Origin: Chrysoperla carnea
Lineage: Eukaryota; Arthropoda; Insecta; Neuroptera; Chrysopidae
Direction: 5' to 3'
Length of the DNA: 64,000 nt
NCBI RefSeq assembly: GCF_905475395.1
Contig: NC_058337.1
Coordinates: 8,358,983-8,422,982, forward strand
The notes beneath the pieces are model-generated. The model was not told where the DNA came from, searched no databases, and was given only the letters and a program-made list of their open reading frames with translations. Shown piece after piece: positions 1-13,040 of this stretch (position 1 is the stretch's first letter; every line of letters begins with the position of its first letter). The translations under genes were made by a program, and so were the position numbers.

Positions 1-14
1 ATTGGTTTAAATTT

Positions 15-155
15 CTTATGTAAGTTTCTCCTTAGTACGTATTTATTTAATATTTTACTTAGCAAGTTTTTTATTTTTTAGATTCGTTTTTATATTCCGA
101 AAACTTGCGAAGTAAAATATTAAATAAATACGTACTAAGGAGAAACTTACACAAG
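15..155. repeat. Short hairpin element, about 55-bp arms
   Basis: The left arm (about 15-70) reads TAAGTTTCTCCTTAGTACGT onward, and its reverse complement returns at about 100-155 with very few mismatches. The central 30 bases form the loop. This is the shape of a small foldback MITE. No target-site duplication could be fixed and no coding capacity is present. Confidence 0.75.
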
Positions 156-3100
156 TATGACAAGCCGTATACATACTAACATTCATTCAAACATCCACAC
201 ACAAACCGTGACAAACCATAATGCATGACGACTTGTATTTATAGACGAAGAAACGAAGCACTAAAAATGATCAAAGTTCGAAAAATTTGAGCAGTAAGTC
301 GAATTTGAATGCGGTTTTCGGACGAACAAACGAAGGAATAAAGTTCGAAAAGTTTGAGCGTCAGGAAATTTTTTAACCTAATATGATTTATAAGAAATTA
401 AAAATATGCAATTAGCATAATTTATATGCATTTTATAATTGCATTTTTAATTGACCGTAAATATGAAATTCATAATTCAGTTAATAGTGATGAAAATGAT
501 TTCAAAATTGTTACATGTGAGTTTTTAGGGAAGTTGAAAACGAATATTGCGACAGAATTGGTCTCAGAAGTATTCATTCTCTTGTCGCGCACATACTTAA
601 TGCAAATTTAAGACTTATATAGTTTTCTCATGAATGCCATTGTCAAAACTGGACCAAATTGAAGCGGGACCTCATGGGAAGCACCAGCTCCGACGCAAAC
701 TCCAACGCAAGGGGATAAGGAGGTGGATATGGTGTCAGAAATGGGAATGAACATTCGAATATTTTCAAAAATATCCAAGTGGGGTATTAAATAAAAGGGC
801 ATAACTTCTAAATTATAAAATAAAATAATTAATAGTTGTGAACTCGTTTATCGGGAGTCTGCCAAATTTTATTACTAGCTGTTAAACTTCTCATCTATTT
901 CCATGGAACCATAATGTGACACAGCGAAGCATGACAGGGTACAGCTATTATTTTTAGATATTTTAAAGACACCAACTGTATGAATCAATTTTTGGTTTAA
1001 TTTGATATAATATAAAACTCGGTTGTATGTTTTTATTTCTTTTAATGTCATAGATAATTAATTATATAATCTAAATAATTTGATAGAATTATATGTTATT
1101 TACAACTAGAATAATTTTTTGAAAATTAAGTACAATCATTTGGTTAGTTGAAAATATAAAATTTAAATTATATATTTTTTATGGAATGTACAATAATATA
1201 TTACTAAATATACAGCCTGCTGCCTGTTCACTTTTTTAACAAACTCATCAAATAATTATCAAAATTAGTTTGAATGACAGGCATAATACAAATTTTATTT
1301 TAATCAATTTTATTTTAAAGCTTATAGTATCAATGATAGACTACAGAATAAATTTGTCATTAGCTTTTCCTAAATTTTATCGTCATAGGCCAATTTTTTA
1401 AATATTTTTTTTTAGTTTTCTATAACAGATAAATTTTTTTTCTGATAAAAAAATCCGATTCAAATTTCCAATTCATTCTGATTTAATTCCAATTCAATGC
1501 AATAGAATCTAATATGAAAGTTCCAATTCGATCCCATTTATGAATTGAAATCAATTGGAAATTTTCGATTAGTTTCTATTGGATTCTCTTGGAATGAATC
1601 ATATAATTTTTCCAATTAAATCTGATTCATTTCTATAATTGGTTTCAATTAGAATGAATCGGAAATTTTTCCATTTGCATCCTCGATCGATTCATGGCCG
1701 AATTTCATAGCCGAAAATATATTAAATTAAATTATTTATTATTGCAAGCAATAATGTTTCACTATTATCGAGCATTTTAATTCTTTCTCAATCAATAGTA
1801 GGATTACTATTGATTGTAGGATTACTATTGATTATACTCAGATTAGGCTGCTTGTTGACGAGCTGGCCAACCCTTCACTCATTATAAAGAGGCACAATAT
1901 TTTACCGATATATTCTCTGTTATAAACAAATTGGCCTGGTTCTACGAAAATTATTTTATGAAAATTTATTCTGTACAATATAAATCAAATTCCTACAAGC
2001 TTTTCAAATTATAACTACAACCACATATCGTTGAGTTATATTTTAATTTTCCGTTTAACATGATTTTTATTTCTTTTAATATTTGTGCAATAATTTTTAA
2101 AATAAAATTATTATTAAAAACTGATGGATTGCAAATTTGAAATAATTAATTTTTACAGTTAATCGAAGAGAACGCACCAAATTCTAGAACCGTATTGTAC
2201 CTACTTCAATTTACGAAGTCATAGTAAATTCAAGAGAAAATTCAATGCCATTCGGGCCTGTAGAGTAAAAGTTTAAAAAAATCATGAAACAAACCTTTAT
2301 TGTTGGCAAATTAAAAATACATTTGTTAAGTTTTAACTCGAAATACAAGATCTTGAGAAGGTATTTTGTAAAGCACTGTTCTTTTTTCAGTGGATTTTGA
2401 TTATGACTTTGATTATGTGTAATCCTGTTCCATAAACTGGATTACACATAAATTTTAAAAGCACATTTGAGTTTTACGTTCAGTTAAAAAATTGTTCTTG
2501 ATGCCCTGATTATAATGGCCTGATTATCTCCCTGATTTGAATTTGATTTTAGCGGATGAAAGGGAGTAAAAGAGCGTTATAAAAATTGTTTATGAAAACT
2601 CGTCTTTTCGAAAATAACAGCAATGAAGGAAAATGTGTGTCTCTAGACTTTTTCGAACGCTTAATTAAAGTTTAATACTGCAGGAAATGAAGGATTTGTC
2701 CCAGGAAAAGACACCGAACCAGTAAATTTTTAAGAAATAAGATGAACATTATTTGATTGAATGTACTCAACAAAATTATATTCATGCGAACTTGTGCATT
2801 TTCGATTTACGCCCATAAAGTGGGACAGAAGTATCCTACTTCCGGACACCACATTCTATTTATCAAAGATTTTTTAAAACTACTGAATTTCATATTTATA
2901 TTTATTTATTTATGTTCAGGTCAAAAATTTTCTAAGCGTTTTTTGACTCTTAGCAATTTTTACCAAACCTCACCGTAAAGATTATCTTGTGGTTCTGATC
3001 AAAAATTTGATTTGAAAATCATATGACGAAATTATTTCAAATGCTTAACACTTTGGAGGGGCTCTTTCTCCTATGCCCCGTGAAGGCCCAGATTTACGAT

Positions 3101-3415
3101 GAATGCATAGTAAGCACGTGTTTAGACCGGCAACAACTGAAGGTCGGCAAATTTTAGCGGAAAGCCTTCCCCCCGCGATTTGCCTTTAATAATACGGTGG
3201 TGTAAGAAAAGTTATACAAAATATTACGTTATATAATATCGTTTTATGAAAAAATTATTGAGTCTAAGAAAAAAAATATACACACCTTTGGTGTAACTTT
3301 TTATAAGCTACACTTTATCTCATTGCTATTTTTCTTCAAAAATTGATTTTTCTCTTCGAAAATTGATTTAGAAGTCGATTTTATTAACTTGCATCCCTCA
3401 TTGTTCAACTAAAGC
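156..3415. other. AT-rich intergenic DNA without a recognised gene
   Basis: Open frames here are short and match no family I know. A motif close to AAAGTTCGAAAAATTTGAGC occurs twice near 275 and 342. Positions 1440-1690 are a cryptic simple-sequence stretch rich in AATT, ATTGG and GATTC words. A brief GC-richer patch at 3060-3180 has no coding signal that I can support. Confidence 0.5.
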
Positions 3416-3651
3416 CCTGGTGGGAAAAATATTTGAATAAGAAAGAATAAGTTTTAGTAAATCTTAGAAACTCTGAATATTTCTCAACGTTTTTGGACTG
3501 TCTAATTCAGAGTTATCCAGACTTATTAAGTCTGAATTATACAATCCAAAAACGTTGGGAAATTCGGAGTTATTCAGCGTTCCTAAGACTTTTTCCAAGT
3601 TTGTAAGACTTATTAAAACATATTCTTTCATCAAATATTTTTTCCACCCGG
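3416..3651. repeat. Palindromic MITE with ~115-bp arms
   Basis: The left arm starts CTGGTGGGAAAAATATTTGA and the right arm closes with its near reverse complement at 3651. The best-kept inner part is AACGTTTTTGGA. A related single-arm copy lies at 14017-14150. Inverted symmetry and a second copy support a mobile origin. Confidence 0.75.
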
Positions 3652-3687
3652 GGGGAGTGTACGTTCAAGACATCGTAATAGAGATTA

Positions 3688-3844
3688 TCATTCATATGAA
3701 TTTTCACACAATTATTTTATTATTTTGTAAAAATATTACCTATATTTTCAAATACATCATATTATTATTAATTTTTAAAATATAGGCAATATTATTATAT
3801 AAATGATTAGATAAATCATTGTGTGAAAATCTAATAAATAAATG
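3688..3844. repeat. PAL-H hairpin element, copy 1
   Basis: Arms of about 60 bp contain TTTTCACACAAT and ATAATATTGCCTAT-like words in opposite orientation around a short AT loop. A second copy of the same design is at 21148-21310. It overlaps a short open frame that is simply the arm read through. Confidence 0.7.
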
Positions 3845-4439
3845 CGCTAAATTCGGTTCTGCACGAAACGAATACGTAGTTTGAGTTCAAAAATTTGAGT
3901 GCGTTCTTGCGTCACAATACATAATCATAATTATTTTGGAGTAATTTACAAAAATATCTACTTATAACATATCTATATTTTATAATTTATATAAAATATG
4001 ACTATATAAATATATAATTTATTATTAAATCTTTTATGTTTGTTTTAAATATACACCCGCCTTCAAAGTTTATAAATGTAGTCTTCTTTATTTAAATTTT
4101 CTTTAATCTTTGCTCATGTAATAATGACAAATTCCGAATAAATAAAAAATGTTCTTAAAAATTGGATAGACTATAAAATTGATTGTCAAAAATATACTAA
4201 GCTTCCGCTGCGGAGAGTAAGACCGGTGTCGGGTTTAGAACGGGTAGATCGGGGCACCAAGTTCAATAGAGTTCAATACCTATTTTTATTGATCTAAAAG
4301 ATAACTAAACTCAGTTTATTAATTTTTATAAACTTATGTCGTAGAATGTTTGTAGTTTTCTATTAATTTAATAAAAAAATGTGGTACAAATTCGAAATAA
4401 GTTTTTTAAATTATAATCAACTAAGTCTACCTATTTTTA

Positions 4440-5640
4440 CACCCTGTATACATAAAATATATCGAGGTATACTTTAGTACCAAGTTTGTAACGCTTAAAA
4501 ATACTGTTGCTATGAACAAAATCTTGGTATGGGTGTTCATAAAATCACCTAATTAGTCCATTTTCGGTTGTATGTCGCATCTGTCCGTCCGACAACACGA
4601 TAACTCAAAAACGAAAAGAAATACCAAGAGAAATTTTTATAGCGTACTCGGGGCGTAAAAGGAAGGCGAATTCGTAAATGAGCAATTTAGGTCAAATGGG
4701 TCCTGTATCTTGTAAACCGTTAGAGACAGAACAAAAGTTTAAATGTAATAAATTAGCGTTATAAAAAACAAGCTTTTGTTTAAAATTTAAAATATTTTTT
4801 CGAGAGCATCACTGCTTACCCGTGAGGACACAAATTAAGTTAGAAACCTTTTATAGTCGTATTATATAAACACGACTGTCTTTCTAAGACTGACTACCTT
4901 TCTTTACTTACATGGCATAAAAAAACAAACAACTATGTAAACAACACTGACCATACATGGTATTTCAGCAATTGACTGAGTTAATTGTTGAAATACTATG
5001 TATAGACAGTGTTGATTACGCAATCGTATGTTTTTTACGTCATGTAAGTAAAGAAAGCGAGACACTCTTAGATAGACACTCATACATGCATGTCACACAC
5101 ACATAAATGATATTACCATTTAATACTATAGTACATAATTTACGCCCTCATAGATAAACAGCAATGTTTACGAAACAAAAGTTGTATATTTTTTATAAGA
5201 AACATTTAAACTTTTGTTCTATCTCTAACGGTTTACAAGATAGGTCCCACGGACACAAGGTCAAATTGATCTATGTTGCTCATTTACGAACTCGACCTCA
5301 CTTTTTAAGTCCTAAAAATTTCAGCTTGATCTTTTTTCGTTTTGAGTTATCATTTTGACAGACAGACAGACGAACAATCGAAAATGGACTAATTAGGTGA
5401 TTTTATAAACACCTATAACAAAATTTTGTTCATAGCATCAATATTTTTAAGCGTTACAAATTTCGAACTAAACTTACTGATAGAGTTCTATCAAAACTAA
5501 GTGGCACCGAGCAAGAGAGAGTGTATGATGTATATGTATGTGCACTCGTATCTATACTCTCTCTTGTTCAGTGCCACTTAGTTTTGATAGAACTCTATCA
5601 TGTATATATTTTATCATAGTATAAAAATAAAAGTTCAATA
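4440..5640. repeat. PAL-A, full-length giant palindrome
   Basis: The left arm (about 4442-4983) begins with TATAC and GTTTGTAACGCTTAAAAAT and runs through a CACGATAACTCAAAAACGAA block, the AAACCGTTAGAGA module and CAATTGACTGAGTTAATTG at the centre. The right arm repeats all of this as reverse complement to about 5640. Each arm is about 530 bp. It encodes nothing. Single arms or fragments recur at 9425, 32795, 33640, 38880, 41699, 45325, 56318 and 59336, so this is an abundant non-autonomous foldback family. A second hairpin (5478-5600) interrupts the outer end of the right arm. Confidence 0.85.
5478..5600. mobile_element. Hairpin MITE nested in PAL-A
   Basis: The element starts TGATAGAGTTCTATCAAAAC and ends with its reverse complement. 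The arms of about 50 bp also include AAGTGGCAC and an AAGAGAGAGT block. The PAL-A end sequence before it (AAACTTAC) continues after it (TGTATAT), as seen by comparison with the uninterrupted copy near 42100. It therefore inserted after PAL-A arrived. The target duplication is not clear. Confidence 0.8.
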
Positions 5641-5656
5641 AGAAATTTACAAAATT

Positions 5657-5872
5657 TAAAAAACTCCCGGCAAATGCGATTTTTTCCGGGTAACTCTCAC
5701 CAAACTGAACCGATTTTGTTGAAACATATCTAAGAACACTCTCCATTAAATTACCTTTCAAGCAAAAAAAATCTTAATCAGTTCATCTGTTTGAGAGTTA
5801 TGATGCCACAGACACACAGACATAGCAGTCAAACTTATAACACCCTTCTTTTTAGTTGGGGGTTAAAAAAGA
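5657..5872. repeat. Retroposon-like 3' fragment
   Basis: This segment ends in CAAACTTATAACACCC and then GGGGGTTAAAAA. A longer related copy lies at 31127-31434 and shares GAACACTCTCCATTAAATTAC and the GATGCCACAGACA block. The one-sided shared end suggests a LINE or SINE tail. I cannot assign the class from sequence alone. Confidence 0.5.
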
Positions 5873-7829
5873 TCTCATAAAATTTAAAATTAATTTGACT
5901 AGTAATACAAATATTCCTCCAAAAATAAATAGGAGACGATTATAACTCAAATTAGCCTGTTTTTGAATGCGTTATAATTTTGAATTTTATTTTGAAAGGA
6001 CTTTTTAACTCCCGGCTCAAAAAATGTCTCCACACAAATACCAATTTGAATGTCCCGGTAATGTACTTTATTTCTACAATATACGTATATTACCACAGCT
6101 ATGTATCAACCAAAACTGACATAGCCACACGGACCACACATTATACAATACATACGAAACGACCCCCGTACAATGTATATACTCGTAAATAGATGTCAGG
6201 AATCGTCACATTTTGCAGTTTATGTTGCAGTTTTTCCTGAAAACACGGATAAAACGATGTTTTATAAAAAAGAAACCTAGCTAGATCGCCCCAAAAAAAC
6301 CCTGCATACTAAATTTCTTGAAAATTGTTGGAGCCGTTTCCGAGATTCCAAATCTTTTAATGGACAGTCTCTTATTAATACTTACAATATAGGGAATTTG
6401 TCAAAATATTATTACAAGACCAAACTTATATACAAGTGATTACTTAAGTGTTACGTCTACAAACGAGCCACATTATAAAAATATGACAAATAAGACATTC
6501 ATAGAAATAAAATTCTTATAACAAAGACTAATATAACTATATCGAATGATACAGTTTATAGAAGGAAAATGCACCGGCTTAGTGCAGTCCGCCACCAAAT
6601 TAGCAAAGAGTAACATTCACTAGCTAATTCTTACTGATGATGACTGCTTGGTAGTCGAAAATACGTATTTTAAAAATACAAAAAACTGATCTAGGAAATT
6701 GGGGTAAAAATCGAAATTTATTTCTTATTATTTGTTCTAAATAGTCTACGCTAAATGAATCAATGATTCATTAAATGAATCGTGTATGGAATCTGTTGAA
6801 ATGAATGATTACCACGAGGAAAGTCGTGGGCAAGCAAAAGCTAGTAACTATTAATTGTATGAAAAAATATTTTTAAAGTTTTTTTGCATTTCTCACCGTT
6901 TAAGTTTTTTTTCTCATCTTAAGTTTGTAGTTTCTATAGCTCCCATATTTCACACATGCCCAATATAAAGCGATCAATGTCTTAAAATCAGGTTCTTATA
7001 ATAAACACCCAACAATGATACAAAGTTCTTATCAGATTCGGGATGCAAAGACGAACAATGCATATTCCATGACTTATTTTCAACTTTCCTTTAGCTAAAG
7101 TTTAAGGAATAAAGACTTTTTTAACAAAATAATCTATCTTTGTTACACTTATAAATATTTTTATGAATATCTTTTTTTATTATATTTTTATTTATAAATC
7201 TGACTCTATATAGTGACACCCGGTCGGTAGTCTTGATAAAAATGATTTGATTTGTTAAATGTTTGTGATGTAAGGTTTCTTTGAATTGTAAAACGTATAA
7301 GTATTGTGCTTTACTTATATCAACATACTTATATGTTGTGTGTATGAAATATTTTTTTCTTTCAAATAATTGTCAATTGTAGAAATTACTTCAGATATAC
7401 CCGGGTTATTTAAGAAAGGTCAACCTCAAAAAAAAAACAAAGTAGGTTTTTAAAGCACACAGTTTAATTTAACTGGTTTGATCTTTTAATTCTACTTTAA
7501 AATAGCTTATTTGTAGAAAAATTATAAATTCGAATCAATTAAATAGGGTATTCTACAATGTTGAAAAAGTACTTCAAAATATATTTCAGCAAAATAAACA
7601 CGCTTTTTTGTCATAAAATTAAATTAAATTTTAAACCTTTTTATTCTCGGAAAAACGTCAGCCATTTTGGTGACGTAATATTGGTAAAAATATTGATATA
7701 TGTAATTATTATACGTATAAATATAGTTGATGGTAATATAATCTATAATTACTATGAAAGCCATCAACAATTTAGTAATTAACACAAATTATTTTTGCCT
7801 ATATGATGTCATATCATGGCGGCTTGAGT
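5873..7829. other. Intergenic DNA with old repeat debris
   Basis: Around 6260-6360 the words TAGATCGCCCC and GTTGGAGCCGTTTCCGAGAT appear. I associate these with the 3' regions of insect retroposons, from memory only. No intact gene, RNA gene or long open frame was found. Confidence 0.35.
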
Positions 7830-8098
7830 TTTAGGCATAGAGATATGATAGATAGAGAACGCTAGCCTGTAAGTCGATGCGATATGCGAAGCGGGAGAGA
7901 AGACTGTCAGTGAGTTCCCCTGTGTCCTTGTCTAATACATATACTTATACTTACTAATACATTTAATAAGTATATATGTGCATATGATTATGACAAGGAC
8001 ACAGAGGAACTATCTGACAGTCTTCCTTCTCGCTTCTCAAATCGCATCCTCTTACAGACTCCTGGCGTTCCCTAACTGTGTTATCTCTATGGTTTTAG
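7830..8098. repeat. Palindromic MITE, about 270 bp
   Basis: The left arm contains GAAGACTGTCAGTGAGTTCC and GTGTCCTTGTC. The right arm carries GACAAGGACACAGAGGAACT and GACAGTCTTCC in reverse. The outer ends (TTTTAGGCATAGAGATA and TATCTCTATGGTTTTAGG) also pair. The loop near 7960 is AT-rich. Confidence 0.75.
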
Positions 8099-8927
8099 GT
8101 TTAGTGATATACATATTAAAAATTTAGACTTTTAATTTTAATATAATAAAACAGTAATGTGCTTTTATGATTCAAAGTCATGAATATTTAAGTATATTTC
8201 TACAAAAATTTTATTTTTTATCAAATTTCATAATTGATTTTTCACTACCGATAGTAACTTATTGTACTATTAGAATCGAAAACGTATTTTGAAGTTCCAA
8301 AGGTTGGCCTCTTTAAAATAACTCGAGTATAGTTCTAAAACTAAAAAATACAATTAATTTTTTTTTTAATATTTTGAAAGAAAATCAAATGTATTCCAAA
8401 ATTTTGGTACTTTTTTCTGTGCATATAAAAACTTCTGGTTAGTAATATTTTTATATTTTTACATACAAACATTCGCTTTAAAAATTTCTAAGCTATGTGA
8501 ATCCATTGAACCTGGCAAAAGGCACATTTGCAAAAATTTATTTAAATATGATAACCTAACCTTTATTTGAGTTATATGTCGATGTCTATTCATTTTAAAA
8601 TGTTTTTTATAACACGAACAGAATACTTAGTGATTTATTTCAATCTAAATTGCTAAATAATCGCATTATATTTTGTATTGCTAAATAATAATTACGGCTA
8701 AAAATAATTTAAAATTGCACATTATGCCAGCGTGTAACATGTACATAGTTGTAGTCGGCTTGATATTCGTTATTAATTTATTTCAATTACTTAATTAATA
8801 TCAAGATTAAATTTATTTATTTTATATTTATTATATTGTTTGTTCTAATATGTATCAATGAATATAAAATTTGTTAATTAACAATCACTTTTGTTTTGCC
8901 ACTTAGAGTCTAGACAACAAATTCAAT

Positions 8928-9424
8928 TTGATGAAATATAGAGATAATAGTCGTAAAAATATGTGTGATAGCTCGTTGGATTCAGAATAAGGTCTAGAAA
9001 AATATACTAGAAACATCTTTTAGCACATAAATAAATGCAAAAGTTATATTAAAAATGAAAAAAAAGGTATTTGTTTTCCTCCCAATATTTCATAAACTAA
9101 TAATATTTATGAAATTTTTCTTAGAAAAAAGATTCTTAAAGAGAAGGAAATTTTCAATATAATATTCCCACTCCCAGAAGTCTATCTCTATTATTTATAA
9201 TTTTAATTTAACGCTGAAAAATAGGTCTTTATATTCAAGTTAATATTTCAACAAGCTAGATAATTGTTAATTAATAAAACTTCGGATTTTCGTCTTCATT
9301 ATAACTACTACAACAATTTAAAAGTGACGCACGAAGACCTATTTTCAGCGTTAAATTTAAATAAATATTTTAGATAGAGTTCCGGGAGTGGGGGTTTTTT
9401 TTATTGGAAATTGCCTCCTTTTTA
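8928..9424. repeat. PAL-B element, shorter copy
   Basis: It opens with a block around ATATAGAGATAATAGTCGTA and GATAGCTCGTTGGATTC. It then holds arms with CACTCCCAGAAGTCTATCTC and AACGCTGAAAAATAGGTCTT, which return inverted at 9325-9420. PAL-B also occurs at 24050-25670 (largest), 30888-31772 and, as a fragment, 50437-50790. PAL-A abuts it directly on the right. Confidence 0.75.
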
Positions 9425-9998
9425 TACCATGTATTTTATACCATGTATTTCATATATACATAGTATATTAAGTTTAGTCCCAAGTTTGTAACGCTTAAAA
9501 ATAAAGATGCTAGGAAAAAAATTTTGTCATAGGTGTTCATAAAATTACCTAATTAATCCATTTCCAGTTGTCCGTCCGTCCGTCTGTGGACACGATAACT
9601 CAAAAACGAAAAAAGATATCGAGCTGAAATTTTCACAGCGTACTCAGGACGTAAAAAGTGAGGTCAAGTTCGTAAATGAGCATCATAGGTCAATTGGGTC
9701 TTGGGTCCGTAAGACCCATCTTGTAAACCGTTAGAGATAGAACAAAAGTTTAAATGTAAAAAATGTTCCTTATCAAAAATTAAATAACTTTTGTTTGAAA
9801 CATTTTTTCGTAAACATCACTGTTTACCCGTGAGGGCGCCAAGTAGGCGGAAATTTTATAATATGTGCTATACTTGATTATCAGTTATGTATGTGTCACA
9901 TGTTTGTATGTGTTATGTGATAAAGAAATCAACACTGCCTATGCATGGTATTTCAACAATTAACTCAGTCAATTGTTTGTTTTCAGTTGTTAAGAATC
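9425..9998. repeat. PAL-A single left arm
   Basis: It starts with TATACCATGTATTTC, has the TTTGTAACGCTTAAAAATA and CCGTCCGTCTGTGG blocks, and stops at the palindrome centre (CAATTAACTCAGTCAATTG). Only one arm is present. Confidence 0.8.
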
Positions 9999-10587
9999 TT
10001 TTTTTTTAAATTTCTTAAATATTCATATTTTCTAATATGCGAAAAATGAAATACCTTTTATTTTTTACGAACACACGTATTTTTAAGACCCATTATCTGT
10101 ATATTTCACCAATTTGAACTTGTTGACTAGACTATTAACTCTTATAATGGTACACCTCTTATGTTTTTATTGATATTTGTAGAATATATTTGACACCAAA
10201 GAATCAATCATCTTGATGTTAGAGCATTTAGAATCAAATTTTATATTCACATTATTTGTAGTTGTGGTGAAAGAAAGCAATTTTGTACACAAAGAGTGTA
10301 GCTGTAGCCGTAGCATACAAATAAATGTTTATTTTTTTTAAATTTTATTGTAATTAGACACTTTATGGCACAATAATTAATTAAAAGCATCGTTAATTTT
10401 TGAACACACACAACGCAATGCGATACTATAACCAAACTTCAGTTCAGTTATAGATTGTAAACGTTTTTAATTATTTTTGGCACTAATAACAATTTTAAAA
10501 ATGATTATCCAAAAGCAGACTGACTATTTCTTGTTTTACAATTTTGAATGAATGCTATTAATATCAGCTGTTAAGACTCTCTATTTG
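9999..10587 (-). other. slpr: Probable 3' untranslated region of slpr
   Basis: This is the stretch just downstream of the slpr stop codon on the minus strand. It is AT-rich and has no long open frame of its own. The true transcript end is not defined by sequence alone. Confidence 0.4.
10328..10333 (-). terminator. slpr: Candidate polyadenylation signal AATAAA
   Basis: The minus strand reads AATAAA here, about 255 nt after the slpr stop. In DNA this AT-rich the hexamer is common by chance, so this is only a candidate. Confidence 0.3.
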
Positions 10588-11944
10588 CTATAAAACAAAT
10601 TCCCTTTCTAACTCATTGCTCTCCAACTGTAGCTGTAATTGTAGCTGGCTAGCAGGCGTTGATGGTGTTTTACGATTAACATTTAATGGAACCATAATAT
10701 CATGTGGTTGGTGTGTTGAATTTGATGATAAATCAAGTAACATTGTTTCTGGTGAAAATCGAACACGCGCACTTTGGTTAGAATCGCCTCTAGCTGATAC
10801 AAAGGATGCATCATCACTAGTGAAACTGTCTGGTGGCGTATCAGGACTACATTTACTAGAACTACCACTACCACCAGATGCAGATGGATAATTGGATCGT
10901 TTTAAACTGGATCGTAATTTGGGTACACCTATATCTAATGTTCCCGGTCGTTCACCCGTTCGTTCTGATCCACCATTTGATTCATGTGAATTTTGTCTAG
11001 AATAATAATCTCGTGTTAAAGATGACATTTCACATTTGATATTATATTCGAATTCTGCATTCGATAATCTTCGTGTTGTATAATAATGTGTTGGAGTATT
11101 TGAGTAGGCATTATTTGATTGTGGATAATCAATGATATCGTCATCCAATCTAAATGTTGGATTTATATTTGAATTATTTGTATTTGTTGAACTAGCATTT
11201 GATACATTTGATGGTGTACGTCTATGTGATGAAGACGATAATCCAAAACGTGATGGAGTCCAATTGTGCGAACTTGGATTTTCATATGCATGTTGTCCAT
11301 AGCTAATTAAATCAGTATTAGAATCGGTGTAAAGACCAGGAATACCCACTGCAGCTCCTGAATAATGTGCATTAGATGCATAGTCACTTGTCGATCCATT
11401 GTTACCACCGTAAGAATAATCATTTCTATCACTAAATTCACTACTGTAGTTAAATGCTAAATTTGTTTCTGTCCGTAAACCCTGATCTGTTTGTCTTGAA
11501 CAATAACCTGCACTACCATAATGTCCAGTTCCAGTCATATCATTGGAACCATGATAATCACCAGGTATATAAATGCCAGGCACTCGTTCAAACGTATTGT
11601 AACCACCTGAAGCTGAATCCTTTCGATATGTGGCAATCGCCGTGCTATATGTATCGGAACCGTCATTTGATGTTGAACTTGACTTACGTCGCGGTGTTGT
11701 CGAGTTTATATAATGTTGTGGTGAATCAGTAAATCGAAGAGGTTTTTGTATTGTTATTAATTGTAATGGTGATGGAGCATTTGCACCAAGTGCACTTAGT
11801 GGTGGTCGTTGATGTTTTGTGCTTCCATGGTATGTGTTATGACTGTATGATGTGCCTGTACCTGATGATGAGCCGTATGTCATATCATCATACTCACTTG
11901 GATGTCCACTTCGCCAATGTATCATTTCTACTCCAGAATCAAGC
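10588..11944 (-). CDS. slpr: slpr (MLK) exon 8, C-terminal tail and stop
   Basis: This last coding exon encodes about residues 842-1293. The acceptor (GATCTAG then G at 11944) joins in phase with exon 7. The G completes an Arg codon, and the reading continues Leu-Asp-Ser-Gly-Val-Glu-Met-Ile. The sequence is low-complexity and rich in Ser, Thr, Tyr, Asn and Gly. It has proline-directed sites such as PDTPPDSF and a Gln-Leu repeat near the end, and no globular domain. Such tails in MLKs carry regulatory phosphorylation sites (family knowledge). The protein ends FVL-COOH, which fits a class II PDZ-ligand pattern, but that is speculation. The stop is TAG at 10588-10590. Confidence 0.88.
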
Positions 11945-12679
11945 CTAGATCATCAAATATATTCAAATTAGTAAAAAGAAATTTCATTTTAATACAAAAT
12001 ACACCATCAAACATTTAATAATCGAATAATAATACAGTAACCTTGTCGCCTGAAAGTACGGGTTAGTTTGTGTCAAATTCGGTAGTTCTAATTTTTTGCA
12101 GTCTTGTTTATGTTGGTCTAATGAATAATCCAAGTTTGTAACCTCGAGCGCTGAACGCAACTTTGTCAAAAATCGACAAGCTGTGAAAATTTCAGATTTT
12201 GGCGGTTATAACCTTTAAGGACTAGTTTTTGTACAAGGGCGTGTTTTAAGTAGACAGAATTTGCTACAATATGAGACTAGAACGGCCTCTATAGCCTCAA
12301 TAGTTTCCGAGATAAAGCCTTTCAAAGTTTTTCAACATAACTTTATACAACACAGCTTACGTCAAATCCGGTAGTTTCGATTTTTAGCAGACTTGTTTAT
12401 GATGTTGGTCCAATGAATAATCCAAATTTGTGACCTCGAGAAACCTTTTACAGTTTCGGAACAAATCCTAAGTGACAACATATTTTGGCATTGCAGCCAA
12501 AGTATAGCAATTTCAAAGGTGGCGCTCATTCGATTTATGGTGGTACTACTTACTTATAGAAAATGATTAATCCATTTTACTCATACGCCTTAGACTACAA
12601 TATCGATTAGTTTAAGTTTTAAATTTTTTGAGTCACATTTACAAAACTTATCCAAATAAATATTAATTTTTTTTTTTAC
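11945..12679 (-). other. slpr: slpr intron 7 with PAL-C fragment
   Basis: Positions about 12068-12450 match the PAL-C arm at 22863: a TTCGGTAGTTCTAATTTTTT-like word, AATGAATAATCCAAGTTTG, and GTCAAATCCGGTAGTT a second time near 12362. The rest is AT-rich intron. Confidence 0.65.
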
Positions 12680-12824
12680 CTTTGAGGTTGTAGCCTTGGA
12701 TGTAATGGTGATACATTCGATAGTCGTACATCATAGCCAGCAGCAACACCAGCCAGCATAGCTGCCATATTGTATAAGACTAGTTCGATTATACTTAATT
12801 TTGGTGCTTTGTTATTTCGGCCGC
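12680..12824 (-). CDS. slpr: slpr (MLK) exon 7
   Basis: The 145-nt exon encodes about residues 794-842, including NMAAMLAGVAAGYDVRLSNV. I take this to be the conserved small C-terminal block of invertebrate MLKs, from memory of the family. The acceptor is TATTTAG before GCGGCC. The donor is CAAAG then GTAAAA. Phases 1 and 2 at its ends match exons 6 and 8. The hydrophobic run MAAMLAGVAAG is too short and too polar at its edges for a convincing membrane segment. Confidence 0.85.
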
Positions 12825-13040
12825 CTAAATAGAAAATAATTAATAATAAACTATTAACTAAAAACAAAGAAAGTACGACCAAAAATAGAACCTATTTTTG
12901 TTTTAAACGCCGCGACATCCATATAACAAAAAAAGTCAGAATGTTTACATGTTTATCAAAACTGAAGAAGTTTTTACAGTTATCGGTTCTCATAAACAGA
13001 AAGTAATTGAGACTAAAAATGAAACTTCTGTAGTATTATT

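Noticed and set aside
10616..10891. 91-codon plus-strand frame opposite slpr exon 8
   Set aside because: Antisense shadow of the slpr C-terminal exon.
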